Counted from the first letter of the stretch, positions 1 through 9,324 are shown. The stretch is 64,000 bases of DNA from Flavobacterium panacagri (GCF_030378165.1 NZ_CP119766.1:4340001-4404000); one strand, 5' to 3'. Notes: a model not told the origin generated them from the sequence alone. Numbers and translations: made by a program.

Positions 1-1170
1 ACCGTACAATGGCGCGCGAAAACGATACGTACAGGCAAATTTACTGCCACCTGCAAAAACATGCCACAGCCACATACGTACAGTTCCCGGCATTGGCTGC
101 GGATTTATACTTCCCCAGTTGACTTGTCCCGGCTGTAATTCCATACAACCGTACATTCCTTTTAAAGGACGAAAAAAATCATTTGACATTCCGATACTGG
201 AATAATCTCCCAAACGATACCCTTGCGAACCGATTCCTAAACTTCCCCCGTAAACCAAATAACGCGTGTAACAATCAAAATCCAGCTCTTTACTCATTCC
301 TACAAAACTTTCATTGTAATTGGATCTGTAGTTAGAAGTGATCCATTGGTCTTTGCTTACATATTTTCGAATTGTAATGGCCTGCGAATCCAGAAAAGTG
401 GCTGTTTCTTCATCTGCAAATCGATAATGATCCAATTGCGAATGTAAATTCATTCCCCATTCTTTATGAAGCGGAATGTTAATTTGTTCAAAATCAGTGT
501 AAGTGCCACTCCAAAAATTATTTCCCCAAGCAACATTTAAGGCGTCAATCGATTTGTATTTGTTTTTTAGCCAATTTCGATAACGATGCTGTGCATCGGC
601 TCCATAATCCAGAAAACGGGCAGGTTCATTATCGACCTGCCAGCCCATAATATTTTTATTATTTCCATATCTTTTTGCCAATTCTTCAATCATTTTTAAA
701 GAATAGCTTCTGTAATAATTACTTGAAAATGAAGCATGTTGTCTCGAACCATGATCTGTTTTAGTGCCATCTTCATAAGTTGCCAATATATCCGGATGTT
801 TTCTAACCAGCCACACAGGCGGTGTAGCGGTCGAGGTGCACATTACAATTTTGAGTTTATATTTAGCTGCAATTTCTACCGCTTTATCCAACCATTTAAA
901 ATCATAAACGCCTTCCTGAGGTTCTAACTGCGCCCAGGCAAATTCTCCAAAATGAGTAAATTCAAAACCCATTTCTGAAATCTTTTTCAAATCACGATCC
1001 CATTGGCTTTGATCCCAATGTTCAGGATAATAATAGACTCCAACAGTGGTTAAATCTTTCTTTGGGAAAAATTTGTCAAATTTCTGAGCTGCAACATTTA
1101 AACTGATCCCTATTCCAAATAGTCCCAGTAAAAATCCTTTGAGAAAGTGTTTTTTTGATTTTAAATGCAT
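1..1170 (-). CDS. GH42 beta-galactosidase, partial (3' end cut by window edge)
   Basis: Exported retaining beta-galactosidase, probably periplasmic, releasing terminal beta-galactose from oligosaccharides. I read it from the ATG at 1170 down to base 1: 390 codons with no stop, so the C-terminal part is missing. A signal peptide (residues 1-28, ending NVAAQ) is followed by the GH42 opening GVYYYPEHWDQSQW near residue 43. The acid/base Glu182 lies in WQVDNEPA, and the nucleophile candidate Glu344 lies in the MELQPGQVNW motif; both match the GH42 signature. The start is only 5 bases past the stop of the DUF5695-like gene (1176), so it is the third gene of an operon that begins with the GH127-type gene. 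Family is confident; the exact linkage (1,3, 1,4 or 1,6) cannot be read from sequence. Confidence 0.9.
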   Translation of the reverse strand, partial: MHLKSKKHFLKGFLLGLFGIGISLNVAAQKFDKFFPKKDLTTVGVYYYPEHWDQSQWDRDLKKISEMGFEFTHFGEFAWAQLEPQEGVYDFKWLDKAVEIAAKYKLKIVMCTSTATPPVWLVRKHPDILATYEDGTKTDHGSRQHASFSSNYYRSYSLKMIEELAKRYGNNKNIMGWQVDNEPARFLDYGADAQHRYRNWLKNKYKSIDALNVAWGNNFWSGTYTDFEQINIPLHKEWGMNLHSQLDHYRFADEETATFLDSQAITIRKYVSKDQWITSNYRSNYNESFVGMSKELDFDCYTRYLVYGGSLGIGSQGYRLGDYSSIGMSNDFFRPLKGMYGCMELQPGQVNWGSINPQPMPGTVRMWLWHVFAGGSKFACTYRFRAPLYG

Positions 1171-1175
1171 TTATA

Positions 1176-3863
1176 TTATAATTTAATTTTAGTCGCTTTA
1201 TTGGTCAACGGTATTTCATACGCCCCTCTCACTTTTGGATAAGAAAGCTTTATATCTTTATCGATTCTTAAATAAGCATTTGGAGTGAATTCGTTTTTAC
1301 TGCTCAAAGTAATTTCAACTTCCTCTGTTTTTGTATTATAAGTAATGGTATCAAAAGTTCCTGCATCTAATGTTAACCACAATTGTTTTGGTGCAAAGAA
1401 TACTTTAGATTTTGCAGCTGTAGTTAATTTTACGCTTACTAAATCGCCTTTTACAGTAACATTACCACCAAAAGCCAGCCAGCCTAAATCAGCATCTTTT
1501 GTAATGTAAGTTGCTGTATTTACTGCATAACCATAAAAACCGGAACCGTAATCTCCTGACAAATAATCAATTCTTAACTCTGTTGGATAAGAGTGAAAAG
1601 CGGCAGAACCAAATCCGTCTTCGGTAATATTTGAAATTCCGCCTAGAAGACCGCCGTAACCTACTTTCAATAAATACAAATCATCCGATTTTTTTCTGTA
1701 TTGTCTCAAAACTGGAATTGCATTTAAAGAAGATCCATAATGATGAATCTGGCGTTCTACTCTAGATAATTTTCCTCCGTATAAGAAATCCCAATATCTA
1801 CGTGCATTACCATTATACGCCCAGTGAGGCATTGTTGGCATGTAAGCTAAAATTGCGTTTAAAGTTACATCAGCTTTTTCATCATAACCAAAATAATCCG
1901 ACCAGATATATACTTCTTCCTGACCAGTAGAATCCCAAGGCATTTCGCTTCCAAAAGGATAATCCAATGCTTTCCAATGATTGGCTCTTTCTTTCATTTT
2001 TGCTTCCAAATCAGTGGCCATTTCGGTCATATTTTCATTTTTCAAGTCTTCCAAAATCAACAGGAATACAGAACCTTCCATTTGACCAAACTGAGCATAA
2101 TAAGGTGCCAGTTGTGTCATTGCAATTGAAGTATGGTAAGCTTGTTTTAAATACCAATCCCAAGTTCTGGTTTCCACCAAATCTTTATTGTATCTCGCTA
2201 ATCGATACAATGTCCAATAAGCAGCCGCGACGTGAGGATAGTTATAAGATCTTCCCGGATCGTTTGCCTCTTTATGTTTCCAGGCCGCCCAAGTTTTATA
2301 ATCTACATCTGAGCTATAAGTACCTTTTGGTAGAGAGTCTGGTTCATAATAAAAAACACTTTTTTTAACCCCATATTTATTTTTTCCTTCGCTATACTGA
2401 ATATTGCCCCAAAGTGTTTTATCAACAAATTGCTCTAATTTTTTGATTTCTTCTTTATCAGGCTGAATATGCTGTTTCATAATTGCTGCAAGCCATCCTC
2501 CTGCTCCGCCTTCGTCACTTAAACCAGCCACCCAAGCCCTGCTGTCTTGAGTCAGTTGTTTTTTGGTTTCATAATCGTAACTAATTACCGAAGGATTTCT
2601 TTTGAAAATTGGATCCGGCTGATCGAACCATTGTTCTGTGGTTAAGAAATGACCGAAATCTTTAATCACTTCATTTTCAGGTTTGATAATTTTATAATTG
2701 ATGGTTTGTTTTATACCATTTTTATAATTGATTGTCAATACGGCGCGTCCCCATTTTACACCATGAACACTATATTTTTTTAAACCTTTTGACGTTTTTC
2801 CTTCTTCTTTGATTTGCAATGCTCCTTTAGGTTCAATTTCAAATGAGCTTACCTCGCTTTTATAATTCAAAAACAATTGTGATTTAATATCCTGAGGCAA
2901 TACATATCCCGGAATACTGGTTGCAACAGGAAGTTCTTCTTTTACAAGCGTATTTTGGATGTCTTCTATTCCTTCAGAAAGTACGAGTTTTAGAGAGAAG
3001 TTTTTAGACTCTTTCGGTTTCAATACTAATGAAGTCGGTGTATTCCATTGCTGTGCATTTTTCCACTCATTTTCTGCGTAAGCTTTACTGTAGACCATCC
3101 ATTCGTGAAAACCTTCAAAAACAATACTTCTCGGCGTCGGATCATCCAATAACGGACGATACGCTTCAAAAGGCATATTTTCTTTTGGAAGCACTACTAA
3201 TGCAGGCCCTTCTCCGCTTAATCTTTTTACTTCCAAATACCCAGCATCTCTTCCGATATAGGGATCAAAAAATACATTTTGAGCGTGGGTTTCATTCAGT
3301 GATTTTCCTTCTAAAATATTATTAAAAACCATTGGAATACCCAATGCGCCAATCTCAATAGGATTATCTGATTTATTTGTAATCTCAAATCGCATTACCA
3401 ATTGATTACCATCAAGTTCATAAAAACGTTTGATTGTTACCGGAATATTAGCCGGTAAAGTATTTGCTAAATCGGCCGCCGCTAAGATTTTTGATGAAGT
3501 TTCCAAAGGAGTAACCGCTGCTCGTTTTGCTGCTGTAGAATAACTCTGCCAATCGCCGTTGCCTTCTTTAATTCTTAAATTAATATCTCCAAGATGATAC
3601 AATCCATCTTTATCTCTAATTTCAAGTCGGTCACTAGGCGTAAAATCAAAGTTTAAGTTTTTAATGGGTCTTAAACCTGCAACTGTCTGCGATGCTTTTA
3701 CCAGTTTTAATTGAAAAGCAGGTGTATTTATTTTTTGATAAACTTCTGCAATACCCAAAGAAGGTGTTTTTTGTTCAATTCTACTCCAATAATCCTGAGC
3801 CTGAATACTTAGTGTACAGCCCAAAAATAATAATAAACCAAGTCTGTATTTTTTGTTTCCCAT
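1176..3863 (-). CDS. Exported DUF5695-like protein, putative glycan-active enzyme
   Basis: 895-residue exported protein with a signal peptide (1-22, ending SIQAQD). The N-terminal half (about 30-400) looks like beta-sandwich. The second half (about 430-800) is helix-rich with many W/Y and acidic residues, as in (alpha/alpha) barrel glycosidases and lyases, for example SRAWVAGLSDEGGAGGW near 447 and EMPWDSTGQEEVYIWSDY near 650. It resembles proteins I remember as DUF5695 from Bacteroidota PULs; this assignment is from memory and no activity can be claimed. It sits between a beta-L-arabinofuranosidase gene (61 bases upstream) and a GH42 gene (5 bases downstream), so a role in processing an arabinose- and galactose-containing glycan is the reasonable inference. 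Confidence 0.65.
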   Translation of the reverse strand: MGNKKYRLGLLLFLGCTLSIQAQDYWSRIEQKTPSLGIAEVYQKINTPAFQLKLVKASQTVAGLRPIKNLNFDFTPSDRLEIRDKDGLYHLGDINLRIKEGNGDWQSYSTAAKRAAVTPLETSSKILAAADLANTLPANIPVTIKRFYELDGNQLVMRFEITNKSDNPIEIGALGIPMVFNNILEGKSLNETHAQNVFFDPYIGRDAGYLEVKRLSGEGPALVVLPKENMPFEAYRPLLDDPTPRSIVFEGFHEWMVYSKAYAENEWKNAQQWNTPTSLVLKPKESKNFSLKLVLSEGIEDIQNTLVKEELPVATSIPGYVLPQDIKSQLFLNYKSEVSSFEIEPKGALQIKEEGKTSKGLKKYSVHGVKWGRAVLTINYKNGIKQTINYKIIKPENEVIKDFGHFLTTEQWFDQPDPIFKRNPSVISYDYETKKQLTQDSRAWVAGLSDEGGAGGWLAAIMKQHIQPDKEEIKKLEQFVDKTLWGNIQYSEGKNKYGVKKSVFYYEPDSLPKGTYSSDVDYKTWAAWKHKEANDPGRSYNYPHVAAAYWTLYRLARYNKDLVETRTWDWYLKQAYHTSIAMTQLAPYYAQFGQMEGSVFLLILEDLKNENMTEMATDLEAKMKERANHWKALDYPFGSEMPWDSTGQEEVYIWSDYFGYDEKADVTLNAILAYMPTMPHWAYNGNARRYWDFLYGGKLSRVERQIHHYGSSLNAIPVLRQYRKKSDDLYLLKVGYGGLLGGISNITEDGFGSAAFHSYPTELRIDYLSGDYGSGFYGYAVNTATYITKDADLGWLAFGGNVTVKGDLVSVKLTTAAKSKVFFAPKQLWLTLDAGTFDTITYNTKTEEVEITLSSKNEFTPNAYLRIDKDIKLSYPKVRGAYEIPLTNKATKIKL

Positions 3864-3924
3864 CTTTGTTTATGCTTGTTTAGTTTGTTTTTTGTTTGGT
3901 TTTGGTCTTGTTTTTTATTTCAAT

Positions 3925-6900
3925 CTATTTTAAAGTAACATCCAGATAAACCGAATGACGTCCGTATGTATTGTAAAATGGTTTAAATTGAATTCCGTCA
4001 ACAACAAATTCTAATTTCTCCGGATCCCCTTTTATTGATTTACTTAAATCTTTGGCATCTAAAGTTATTTTTCGCCATTCTTTAAGCGGTTCTGTTTCCT
4101 GAGCCGCCAATAAAACCGGCCCATAAAATAAACTGGCAATATTCTGCTGATCCATTACAGGATCTAAATGAAATTGAAAAGGCATACGTAATTCAATTTT
4201 ATCTCCGTCTTTCCACTTACGGTTTAAAGTAAGATAGCTTCCAGGAACCGCTTTTACTTTGACCTCTTTTCCATTTATTTTTACAAAAAATCCTTTCGTT
4301 GCCCAATGTGGTACACGTACATTTAAATCAAATTTTCCTTCTCCTTTTATCGTTAATTGTGTATGATCTTCATTTGGAAAAGAAGTCGTCTGTTCTATCG
4401 TTACATTTTTTTCTTTCCATTTTACTGTTGATGGAACATATAAATTAACATATAACGACTGATTGTCAATGCTTTTAAAATAAATTGAATTCTGCAATTT
4501 GGTGCTGCTTTCCAAAGCTGTTCCGTTACAACACGTAAAACCATCCATTTTTGGATTGCCAAATTGTTTTATTGAACCTGGTCGCAAAGGAACATGGTAA
4601 GTATTGGCAGGTGTATTCTCTGCTACCGAAGCCAAAATATGATTGTATAAGCCTCTTTCATAATAATCCATATACTCCGCACGCTGATCGTAAAGGAATA
4701 AACCGCTGGTCAATTTCAGCATATTGTAAGTCGCACAAGTTTCGTTTTGTCCGCCTGCAGAAAATCCGTTCTCGTAAATTGTTGACGGCTGACTGATAAA
4801 ACATTCTGCATTGGCAGGATTACTAGCTCCAGCAACTCCTCCAATACTGTACATATAATCGTTTGTAGTTTTATACCAAAAATTGTCAGCAATGTGATAA
4901 TATTCAGGTGTTTTAGAATCGTGATACATTTCAAGCGCACCCACAATCTGTGGAATATGCTGATTGGCATGCAACCCACGGAAAGTATCTACATTTTTAG
5001 CCAATCCGTTTGAGTGTTTTGCATCGCCGTAAAATACTTTGATGTTGTCAAATAGCTGCGCTACTTCCAAATATTGTTTCTCATTGGTGATTCGGTAAAG
5101 GCGTGCCATCACTTCATTCATTCCTCCAAATTCTCCAGCAATATATCTGTTCCACATGCTGATTAGCGTTTCATTAGGTAATTTTTTCATTCTAGCATAC
5201 ACCCAATCCCCCATTCCTTTGGATATTTCGAGCGCTTTCTCATTACCGCTTACTTCGTAAACATCTAATAAACCAGCCAAAATTTTGTGCAAAGTATAAT
5301 AGGGAGCCCAAATCTGCGTTTTCTGTCCTCCGTAATTAGCGCCTTTTTCCAACATTATAAATTGATCTGGTGGATAAGCGCTGATAAAACCTTTTCCCCA
5401 ATTCCAATAATCGGTGCGAATTCCTTCGGTACTTAAATCAGAATCATAGGCTGTTTTACCTGGGCCGAAAGGAACCGCTGTAGGATCTGATACTGAAACT
5501 CCTCCAGCTGTTTGAGGTTTTCCAGATAGTTGAGCCAAATCATAAAGCGTATCGACCAGATAATTCATTTTTTTTGCGAAATCTTCGTGTAACGCATTGT
5601 CATATCCTGTACTTGCATACGCCTGCGCAATTGCCGTCAAATAATGTCCTGTTGCATGACCTCGCAGTTTGGTATCCTGTGTATCCCAAACGCCTAAAGC
5701 TTCTGCATTTTCGGGTTGTTTTTGTCCGAAAGCATTGCGAAACATATACAAGAACGAATCTGGATTTGTTACTGCAAGTGTTTTGATGAACTTCTCTCTA
5801 TTCTCAATAAATTTTGTATCATGTCCATGAGAATCTGAGCTTAATGTTACTTCATCTAATTCAAAAGCTTTTAGCTTAAGTTCTGGTGGTGCAGCTGCTT
5901 TTGTCGCTTGTACTTTGACAACTGCTTTAGGTTTTAAATCTGTTCCCGAAACTATTCCAGTGACAGTATATTGTCCTGCTTTTAACACAGAAATATTATC
6001 CGTCGGTTCAGGCCAAATTACTTTAACTTCAGGGCCTTCAATTCCGTTAGCATATATTCCTTTTAAAGTTCCGGGTAATCTAGGAAGATCACCAACTACA
6101 GTCTGTACTTTGATATCTGAAATACCGGTTAAATATTGATTATACAATTGAGGTGTTCCCGTTGGATATTTTGGCAGATCGCCTGTCGGCTGTTCTGGTT
6201 CCTCTTCTTCAGCTTCACTTTTTAAAGAATTATGGTAAATTTTTCCAATCTGTTTTTCTGTTAACGGAACTCTATAGATTCTAAAATCATGTAATTTTGC
6301 TTTTAAATACGGATCTTCAGGCGAAATTGATTTACCAATATTTAACACATTATTTTTTGCTGTATTAGAATCAAATAATTGATCTAGTTTTAATTTTGCA
6401 ATTTTAGTTGTTCTCGTTAAAACACCATTTACATAAGTATTCAAAGACTTTGATGGAATATCAATTACAACTACCAAGTGAACCCATTTATTAGTTTCTA
6501 AAACGGGGCCATCAGTCTTATACTTTTCTCCTATTGTCGTAATTTCTGTTTGCAGATTAGATTTTTCTTTACTTCCAGTTGGAGCAACAAAAAAATGGGT
6601 TTTAGTATTCTTTCCAAAATCAAAAAAATGCTGATTTCGCTGATCAGAAAGCAAATAAATCCATCCTGAAATACTTAACGATTCTTCATTTGCAAATACA
6701 CTTCCTGGAATCGTAACATAAGCATTACTGCCTGCTGTCAAAGAAAGTACTTTTCCAAATTGAGCATCATTCTCAAATTTCACTTTTGACTCTACTGTTG
6801 TACCATGCAGATTATTTCGAGACCAATCCTTTACATCGCCATCAAACACATAACGAGCAATCAATCCTGTTTCGCCAATGCCATCCAGAATCTGATCTCC

Positions 6901-6984
6901 ACCTTGTGCCCACAAAGCAGTTGTTGGTATGGAGCCAAAACTCAACAATGTAAATAGTAATAGTCTAGATAATTTCATATTCAA
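3925..6984 (-). CDS. GH127/GH146-type beta-L-arabinofuranosidase with LamG and Ig-like N-terminal domains
   Basis: Exported 1019-residue enzyme predicted to remove beta-L-arabinofuranose. Order of domains: signal peptide (1-27), LamG/concanavalin-like domain (about 38-255), Pro/Glu linker (256-275), bacterial Ig-like domain (about 290-365), then a DUF1680 catalytic region from about 372 to the end. The family motifs are present: LRGHATGHYL near 440, ETC (Glu748, Cys750) and a Cys-Cys pair (Cys818, Cys819) in FTCCNGT. In Bifidobacterium HypBA1 (GH127) the equivalent Glu and three Cys bind zinc and one Cys is the nucleophile, so this copy looks catalytically intact. The LamG and Ig-like domains roughly add 370 residues to the usual size and may help bind polysaccharide. 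It is the first gene of the operon with DUF5695-like and GH42. GH127 and GH146 cannot be told apart by eye. Confidence 0.88.
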   Translation of the reverse strand: MNMKLSRLLLFTLLSFGSIPTTALWAQGGDQILDGIGETGLIARYVFDGDVKDWSRNNLHGTTVESKVKFENDAQFGKVLSLTAGSNAYVTIPGSVFANEESLSISGWIYLLSDQRNQHFFDFGKNTKTHFFVAPTGSKEKSNLQTEITTIGEKYKTDGPVLETNKWVHLVVVIDIPSKSLNTYVNGVLTRTTKIAKLKLDQLFDSNTAKNNVLNIGKSISPEDPYLKAKLHDFRIYRVPLTEKQIGKIYHNSLKSEAEEEEPEQPTGDLPKYPTGTPQLYNQYLTGISDIKVQTVVGDLPRLPGTLKGIYANGIEGPEVKVIWPEPTDNISVLKAGQYTVTGIVSGTDLKPKAVVKVQATKAAAPPELKLKAFELDEVTLSSDSHGHDTKFIENREKFIKTLAVTNPDSFLYMFRNAFGQKQPENAEALGVWDTQDTKLRGHATGHYLTAIAQAYASTGYDNALHEDFAKKMNYLVDTLYDLAQLSGKPQTAGGVSVSDPTAVPFGPGKTAYDSDLSTEGIRTDYWNWGKGFISAYPPDQFIMLEKGANYGGQKTQIWAPYYTLHKILAGLLDVYEVSGNEKALEISKGMGDWVYARMKKLPNETLISMWNRYIAGEFGGMNEVMARLYRITNEKQYLEVAQLFDNIKVFYGDAKHSNGLAKNVDTFRGLHANQHIPQIVGALEMYHDSKTPEYYHIADNFWYKTTNDYMYSIGGVAGASNPANAECFISQPSTIYENGFSAGGQNETCATYNMLKLTSGLFLYDQRAEYMDYYERGLYNHILASVAENTPANTYHVPLRPGSIKQFGNPKMDGFTCCNGTALESSTKLQNSIYFKSIDNQSLYVNLYVPSTVKWKEKNVTIEQTTSFPNEDHTQLTIKGEGKFDLNVRVPHWATKGFFVKINGKEVKVKAVPGSYLTLNRKWKDGDKIELRMPFQFHLDPVMDQQNIASLFYGPVLLAAQETEPLKEWRKITLDAKDLSKSIKGDPEKLEFVVDGIQFKPFYNTYGRHSVYLDVTLK

Positions 6985-7449
6985 AAAAATTTAATATTTG
7001 GTTTTACTTTAAGCCAGAAGAGTTTAAAACATATCTAATTGTGTAAAATTCACATTTATCAAAAATAGCCAATAATTCTTAGCTTATTGAATGTTTTAAC
7101 AATTGTAAAATTAGAAGCAATTAGCAAAATAATCCAACCATATTTTATCCTAAGCCAATACTATATTATCTTAAATTAAACATTTTAACAGTTTTATAGA
7201 ATAATTCAGATATTTATTTAACTAAAAAAATCACTGTAGACCATTCACATTTTTATTGGAAATAACATATTTATATAAATAATCTTTTTTTGATACAATT
7301 TATTCTAATTGTAAAACCTTCATTATAAAATGGTTATTTCACTATTCTTTTGAACTTTAGCATTTCTTAGATTATAAAATAAAAAAACACGGCCTCTTCC
7401 TCTTGATAAAATATTGATTTATGTAATTGCAGTTTGTACTTTTGCCTCT
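6985..7449. other. AT-rich divergent intergenic region
   Basis: 465 bases between the divergent GH127-type gene and the RNA methyltransferase gene. It is extremely AT-rich. The methyltransferase promoter lies at the right end (7414-7444). A -7-like CAAAAATA (minus-strand TATTTTTG) at 7060-7067 could serve the GH127-type operon, but no matching -33 TTG at the usual spacing was found. None of the GGG/GGGG pairs seen upstream of the two susC genes is present here, so this operon may be controlled differently. Confidence 0.5.
7414..7444 (+). promoter_or_regulatory. Bacteroidota-type promoter (TTG ... TAnnTTTG) of the RNA methyltransferase gene
   Basis: A -33 TTG at 7414-7416 and a perfect -7 TACTTTTG at 7437-7444 are separated by 20 bases, matching the Flavobacterium consensus TTG-N17-23-TAnnTTTG. 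The ATG at 7450 is only 5 bases after the -7 box. Transcription would begin at or next to the start codon, giving a leaderless or near-leaderless mRNA. This argues against the longer in-frame reading from 7414. Confidence 0.75.
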
Positions 7450-7908
7450 ATGAATGATAATTTTATAAATGAATATTTCGGCATAGGAATACAAAATGGA
7501 AAAACGCCTGAGAATTTAGGCGTTTTATGGCGATCAGCTCAAAACTTAGGCGCTACTTTTATATTTACCATAGGAAATCGATATGCAAAACAAGCTTGTG
7601 ATACTCATGATGCCGTGAAAGCAATTCCTTATTTCCATTATGATACTTTTGAAGCTTTTTTCGAAAATTTACCTAAAGGAGCACGATTGGTTGGTGTTGA
7701 GTTAACGGATAAAGCTGTTGACTTAGAAACATTCGAACATCCAAGGCGATGTGTTTATCTACTTGGAGCTGAGGATCATGGTTTATCTAAAAAATCAATG
7801 GAAAAATGCCATCATCTGGTAAAATTTAAATCTGAAAAAAGTTTAAATGTCGCTGTGGCAGGGACGATCATCATGTACGATAGAAATTTACCTAAGCCAA
7901 GATCTTAA
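7450..7908 (+). CDS. RNA 2'-O-methyltransferase, TrmH/SpoU family
   Basis: 152-residue SAM-dependent SpoU (SPOUT) methyltransferase that would methylate a ribose 2'-OH in tRNA or rRNA in the cytoplasm. The N-terminal motif NGKTPENLGVLWRSAQNLGA carries the family's conserved Asn and Arg. The C-terminal knot motifs VYLLGAEDHGLS and SLNVAVAGTIIMYDR bind SAM. I choose the ATG at 7450 because the protein then opens directly with MNDNFINEYFGIG and because the -7 promoter box ends at 7444; the ATG at 7414 lies inside the promoter. Length is typical of small single-domain SpoU proteins. It is monocistronic, ends at a strong terminator and is unrelated to the flanking glycan genes. Which RNA it modifies cannot be said. 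Confidence 0.92.
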   Translation: MNDNFINEYFGIGIQNGKTPENLGVLWRSAQNLGATFIFTIGNRYAKQACDTHDAVKAIPYFHYDTFEAFFENLPKGARLVGVELTDKAVDLETFEHPRRCVYLLGAEDHGLSKKSMEKCHHLVKFKSEKSLNVAVAGTIIMYDRNLPKPRS

Positions 7909-7915
7909 AAATAAG

Positions 7916-7951
7916 AAAGAGCTGAAACGTTGCTTATGTTTCAGCTCTTTT
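7916..7951 (+). terminator. Rho-independent terminator after the RNA methyltransferase gene
   Basis: A 13-bp perfect stem (7916-7928 pairing with 7938-7950, core AGAGCTGAAAC) with a 9-base loop and flanking A and T runs. It starts 7 bases past the stop codon. The flanking A-run lets it also work for the hydrolase transcript arriving on the minus strand (gene end 8058). Confidence 0.9.
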
Positions 7952-8057
7952 ATGCATTATTACATTCTTTACTTTCCAATACTGAAACCAACAAGGATTA
8001 AACAATGTTAAAATCGAATTTTGGTATTTAAAAATCTGATTTCATTAGTACAAAACA

Positions 8058-8915
8058 TTATTTGTTATAGAAATCTTTAATCAAGTCAGCCATCTTTAAA
8101 TGGTATTCTTCCAGTAAAAAATGACCGCCATCTAATTGATGAATTTCAGCATTTGGTAAATTATTTCGATATGCCCATCCACCAGCTTCTATAAACATCT
8201 TGTCATTTTTCCCCCATATAATTAACATCTTAGGCTGCATTTTTTTAAAGTAATCCTGCCATTCCTTATATAAAGCGATATTAGTTCCATAATTTTTAAA
8301 CAAAGCCAGCTGGATCAAATCATTTCCCAGCCGATTTAAGTAATATTGGTCTAAAGAATAACTGTCCGGACTGATTTTTTCGGGTTCAGAAGCACCGTCT
8401 AAATACGTCCATCTGGTAGCTTCAAATTCAAGGAACTTTCTAGCGCCTCGTTCTGCTTCGTCCGTATCATTTTCAATATAAGCTGCAAGCGGAGCAAGTG
8501 CTTCTCCTAAGCCTTCTATATAAGCATTTGCATTCTGTACAATAAAAGACTGAACCAGTTCCGGTCTGCGTGAGGCAATTCTATATCCTATTGGACCTCC
8601 ATAATCCTGCACATAAAAATTGATATTCTTAAGCTTAAGCGCATCAATAAAAGCTTCAATTACAATTGATAAATTATCAAATGTGTATTGAAATTCTTTT
8701 ACATCTGGAGCATCACTCTGTCCAAATCCTGGATAATCAGGTGCTATTAAATAAAATGAATCAGAAAGCTCATTCATGAGATCTCTGAACATGTGTGATG
8801 ATGAAGGAAAACCGTGCAATAATAACAATACTGGTTTTTCTGGATTTCCTACCTGACGGTAAAAAATAGTAACTCCGTTAATTTCTACATTCTTGTAATA
8901 AACTTGATTTTTCAT
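8058..8915 (-). CDS. Alpha/beta hydrolase, haloalkane dehalogenase/epoxide hydrolase-like (paralogue 1)
   Basis: 285-residue cytoplasmic alpha/beta hydrolase without signal peptide. Visible motifs: oxyanion-side HGFPSSSHMFRD near 35, APDYPGFGQSD near 58, and the nucleophile elbow QDYGGPIG with Asp104 in place of Ser. An Asp nucleophile is typical of haloalkane dehalogenases and epoxide hydrolases. A later acid (GKNDKMF) and the catalytic His in GGHFLLEE complete the triad. It is one of three paralogues in this window (also 17509-18393 and 18872-19738) sharing the DYG elbow and YSLDQ/YNLDQ-type segments. It is transcribed alone, diverging from the exported hydrolase gene at 9325. A TTTTCCC direct repeat upstream (9030-9056) matches one upstream of paralogue 3. 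Substrate unknown. Confidence 0.85.
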   Translation of the reverse strand: MKNQVYYKNVEINGVTIFYRQVGNPEKPVLLLLHGFPSSSHMFRDLMNELSDSFYLIAPDYPGFGQSDAPDVKEFQYTFDNLSIVIEAFIDALKLKNINFYVQDYGGPIGYRIASRRPELVQSFIVQNANAYIEGLGEALAPLAAYIENDTDEAERGARKFLEFEATRWTYLDGASEPEKISPDSYSLDQYYLNRLGNDLIQLALFKNYGTNIALYKEWQDYFKKMQPKMLIIWGKNDKMFIEAGGWAYRNNLPNAEIHQLDGGHFLLEEYHLKMADLIKDFYNK

Positions 8916-9324
8916 ACTAAATATGGCTTTATCAGTACTAAACTGCTGTGTCTAATAGTTAATCAAACACATTGTACTGAAATTAAACTTTCAAATTTCT
9001 CCTTTCTAAAAATGCATTTAGTAGTCATATTTTCCCTAATAGATAGCAATTTTTCCTTTTAAACATTCTTCTAAGAATTCGACGAAAGAAGTACACAAAT
9101 CTCATAATCAAACCATTGTAAAGAACAGGATTGCGATTTACGTTATATCGGCGAAATCTTTCTATAAGTCTTTCTATTTCGTCAAAAAAAAAACCTCAGA
9201 AAACTAGCGAACCTACAGTTTACAGTAGTTGACAACAAAAGGATCAAAAATTGGCTATTGAATCCTGAGTATCTGTAATGATATTCTTAACATAACTGAA
9301 ATAATAATTCAAAAACTTAAATTC
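8916..9324. other. Divergent intergenic region
   Basis: 409 bases between the divergent genes at 8915 and 9325. Apart from the TTTTCCC repeat and its box (8992-9056) I see no hairpin, small gene or consensus promoter. No clear TAnnTTTG box precedes the plus-strand gene at 9325. Confidence 0.4.
8992..9056 (-). promoter_or_regulatory. Candidate operator plus -7 box for hydrolase paralogue 1 (TTTTCCC direct repeat)
   Basis: TTTTCCC at 9030-9036 and TTTTCCT from 9051 form a direct repeat with a 21-base period, about two helical turns. A weak -7-like box (plus-strand CAAATTTC, 8992-8999) starts 38 bases before the first repeat. The same repeat, period and 38-base offset occur upstream of the hydrolase gene at 19738 (see 19784-19849). 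Direct repeats of this period suit an AraC-type activator; the AraC gene at 19886-20722 is the obvious local candidate. The -7 box deviates from consensus, as expected for an activator-dependent promoter. Confidence 0.5.

Noticed and set aside
1967..2368. A 133-codon open frame on the plus strand inside the DUF5695-like gene.
   Set aside because: It is antisense to a well-supported gene, has no domain or signal peptide, and its composition reflects the complementary reading of the real gene.
7060..7067. TATTTTTG box as promoter of the GH127-type operon.
   Set aside because: No -33 TTG within 17-23 bases and no G-tract operator; in such AT-rich DNA a single -7 match is weak, so it is mentioned only in the intergenic entry.
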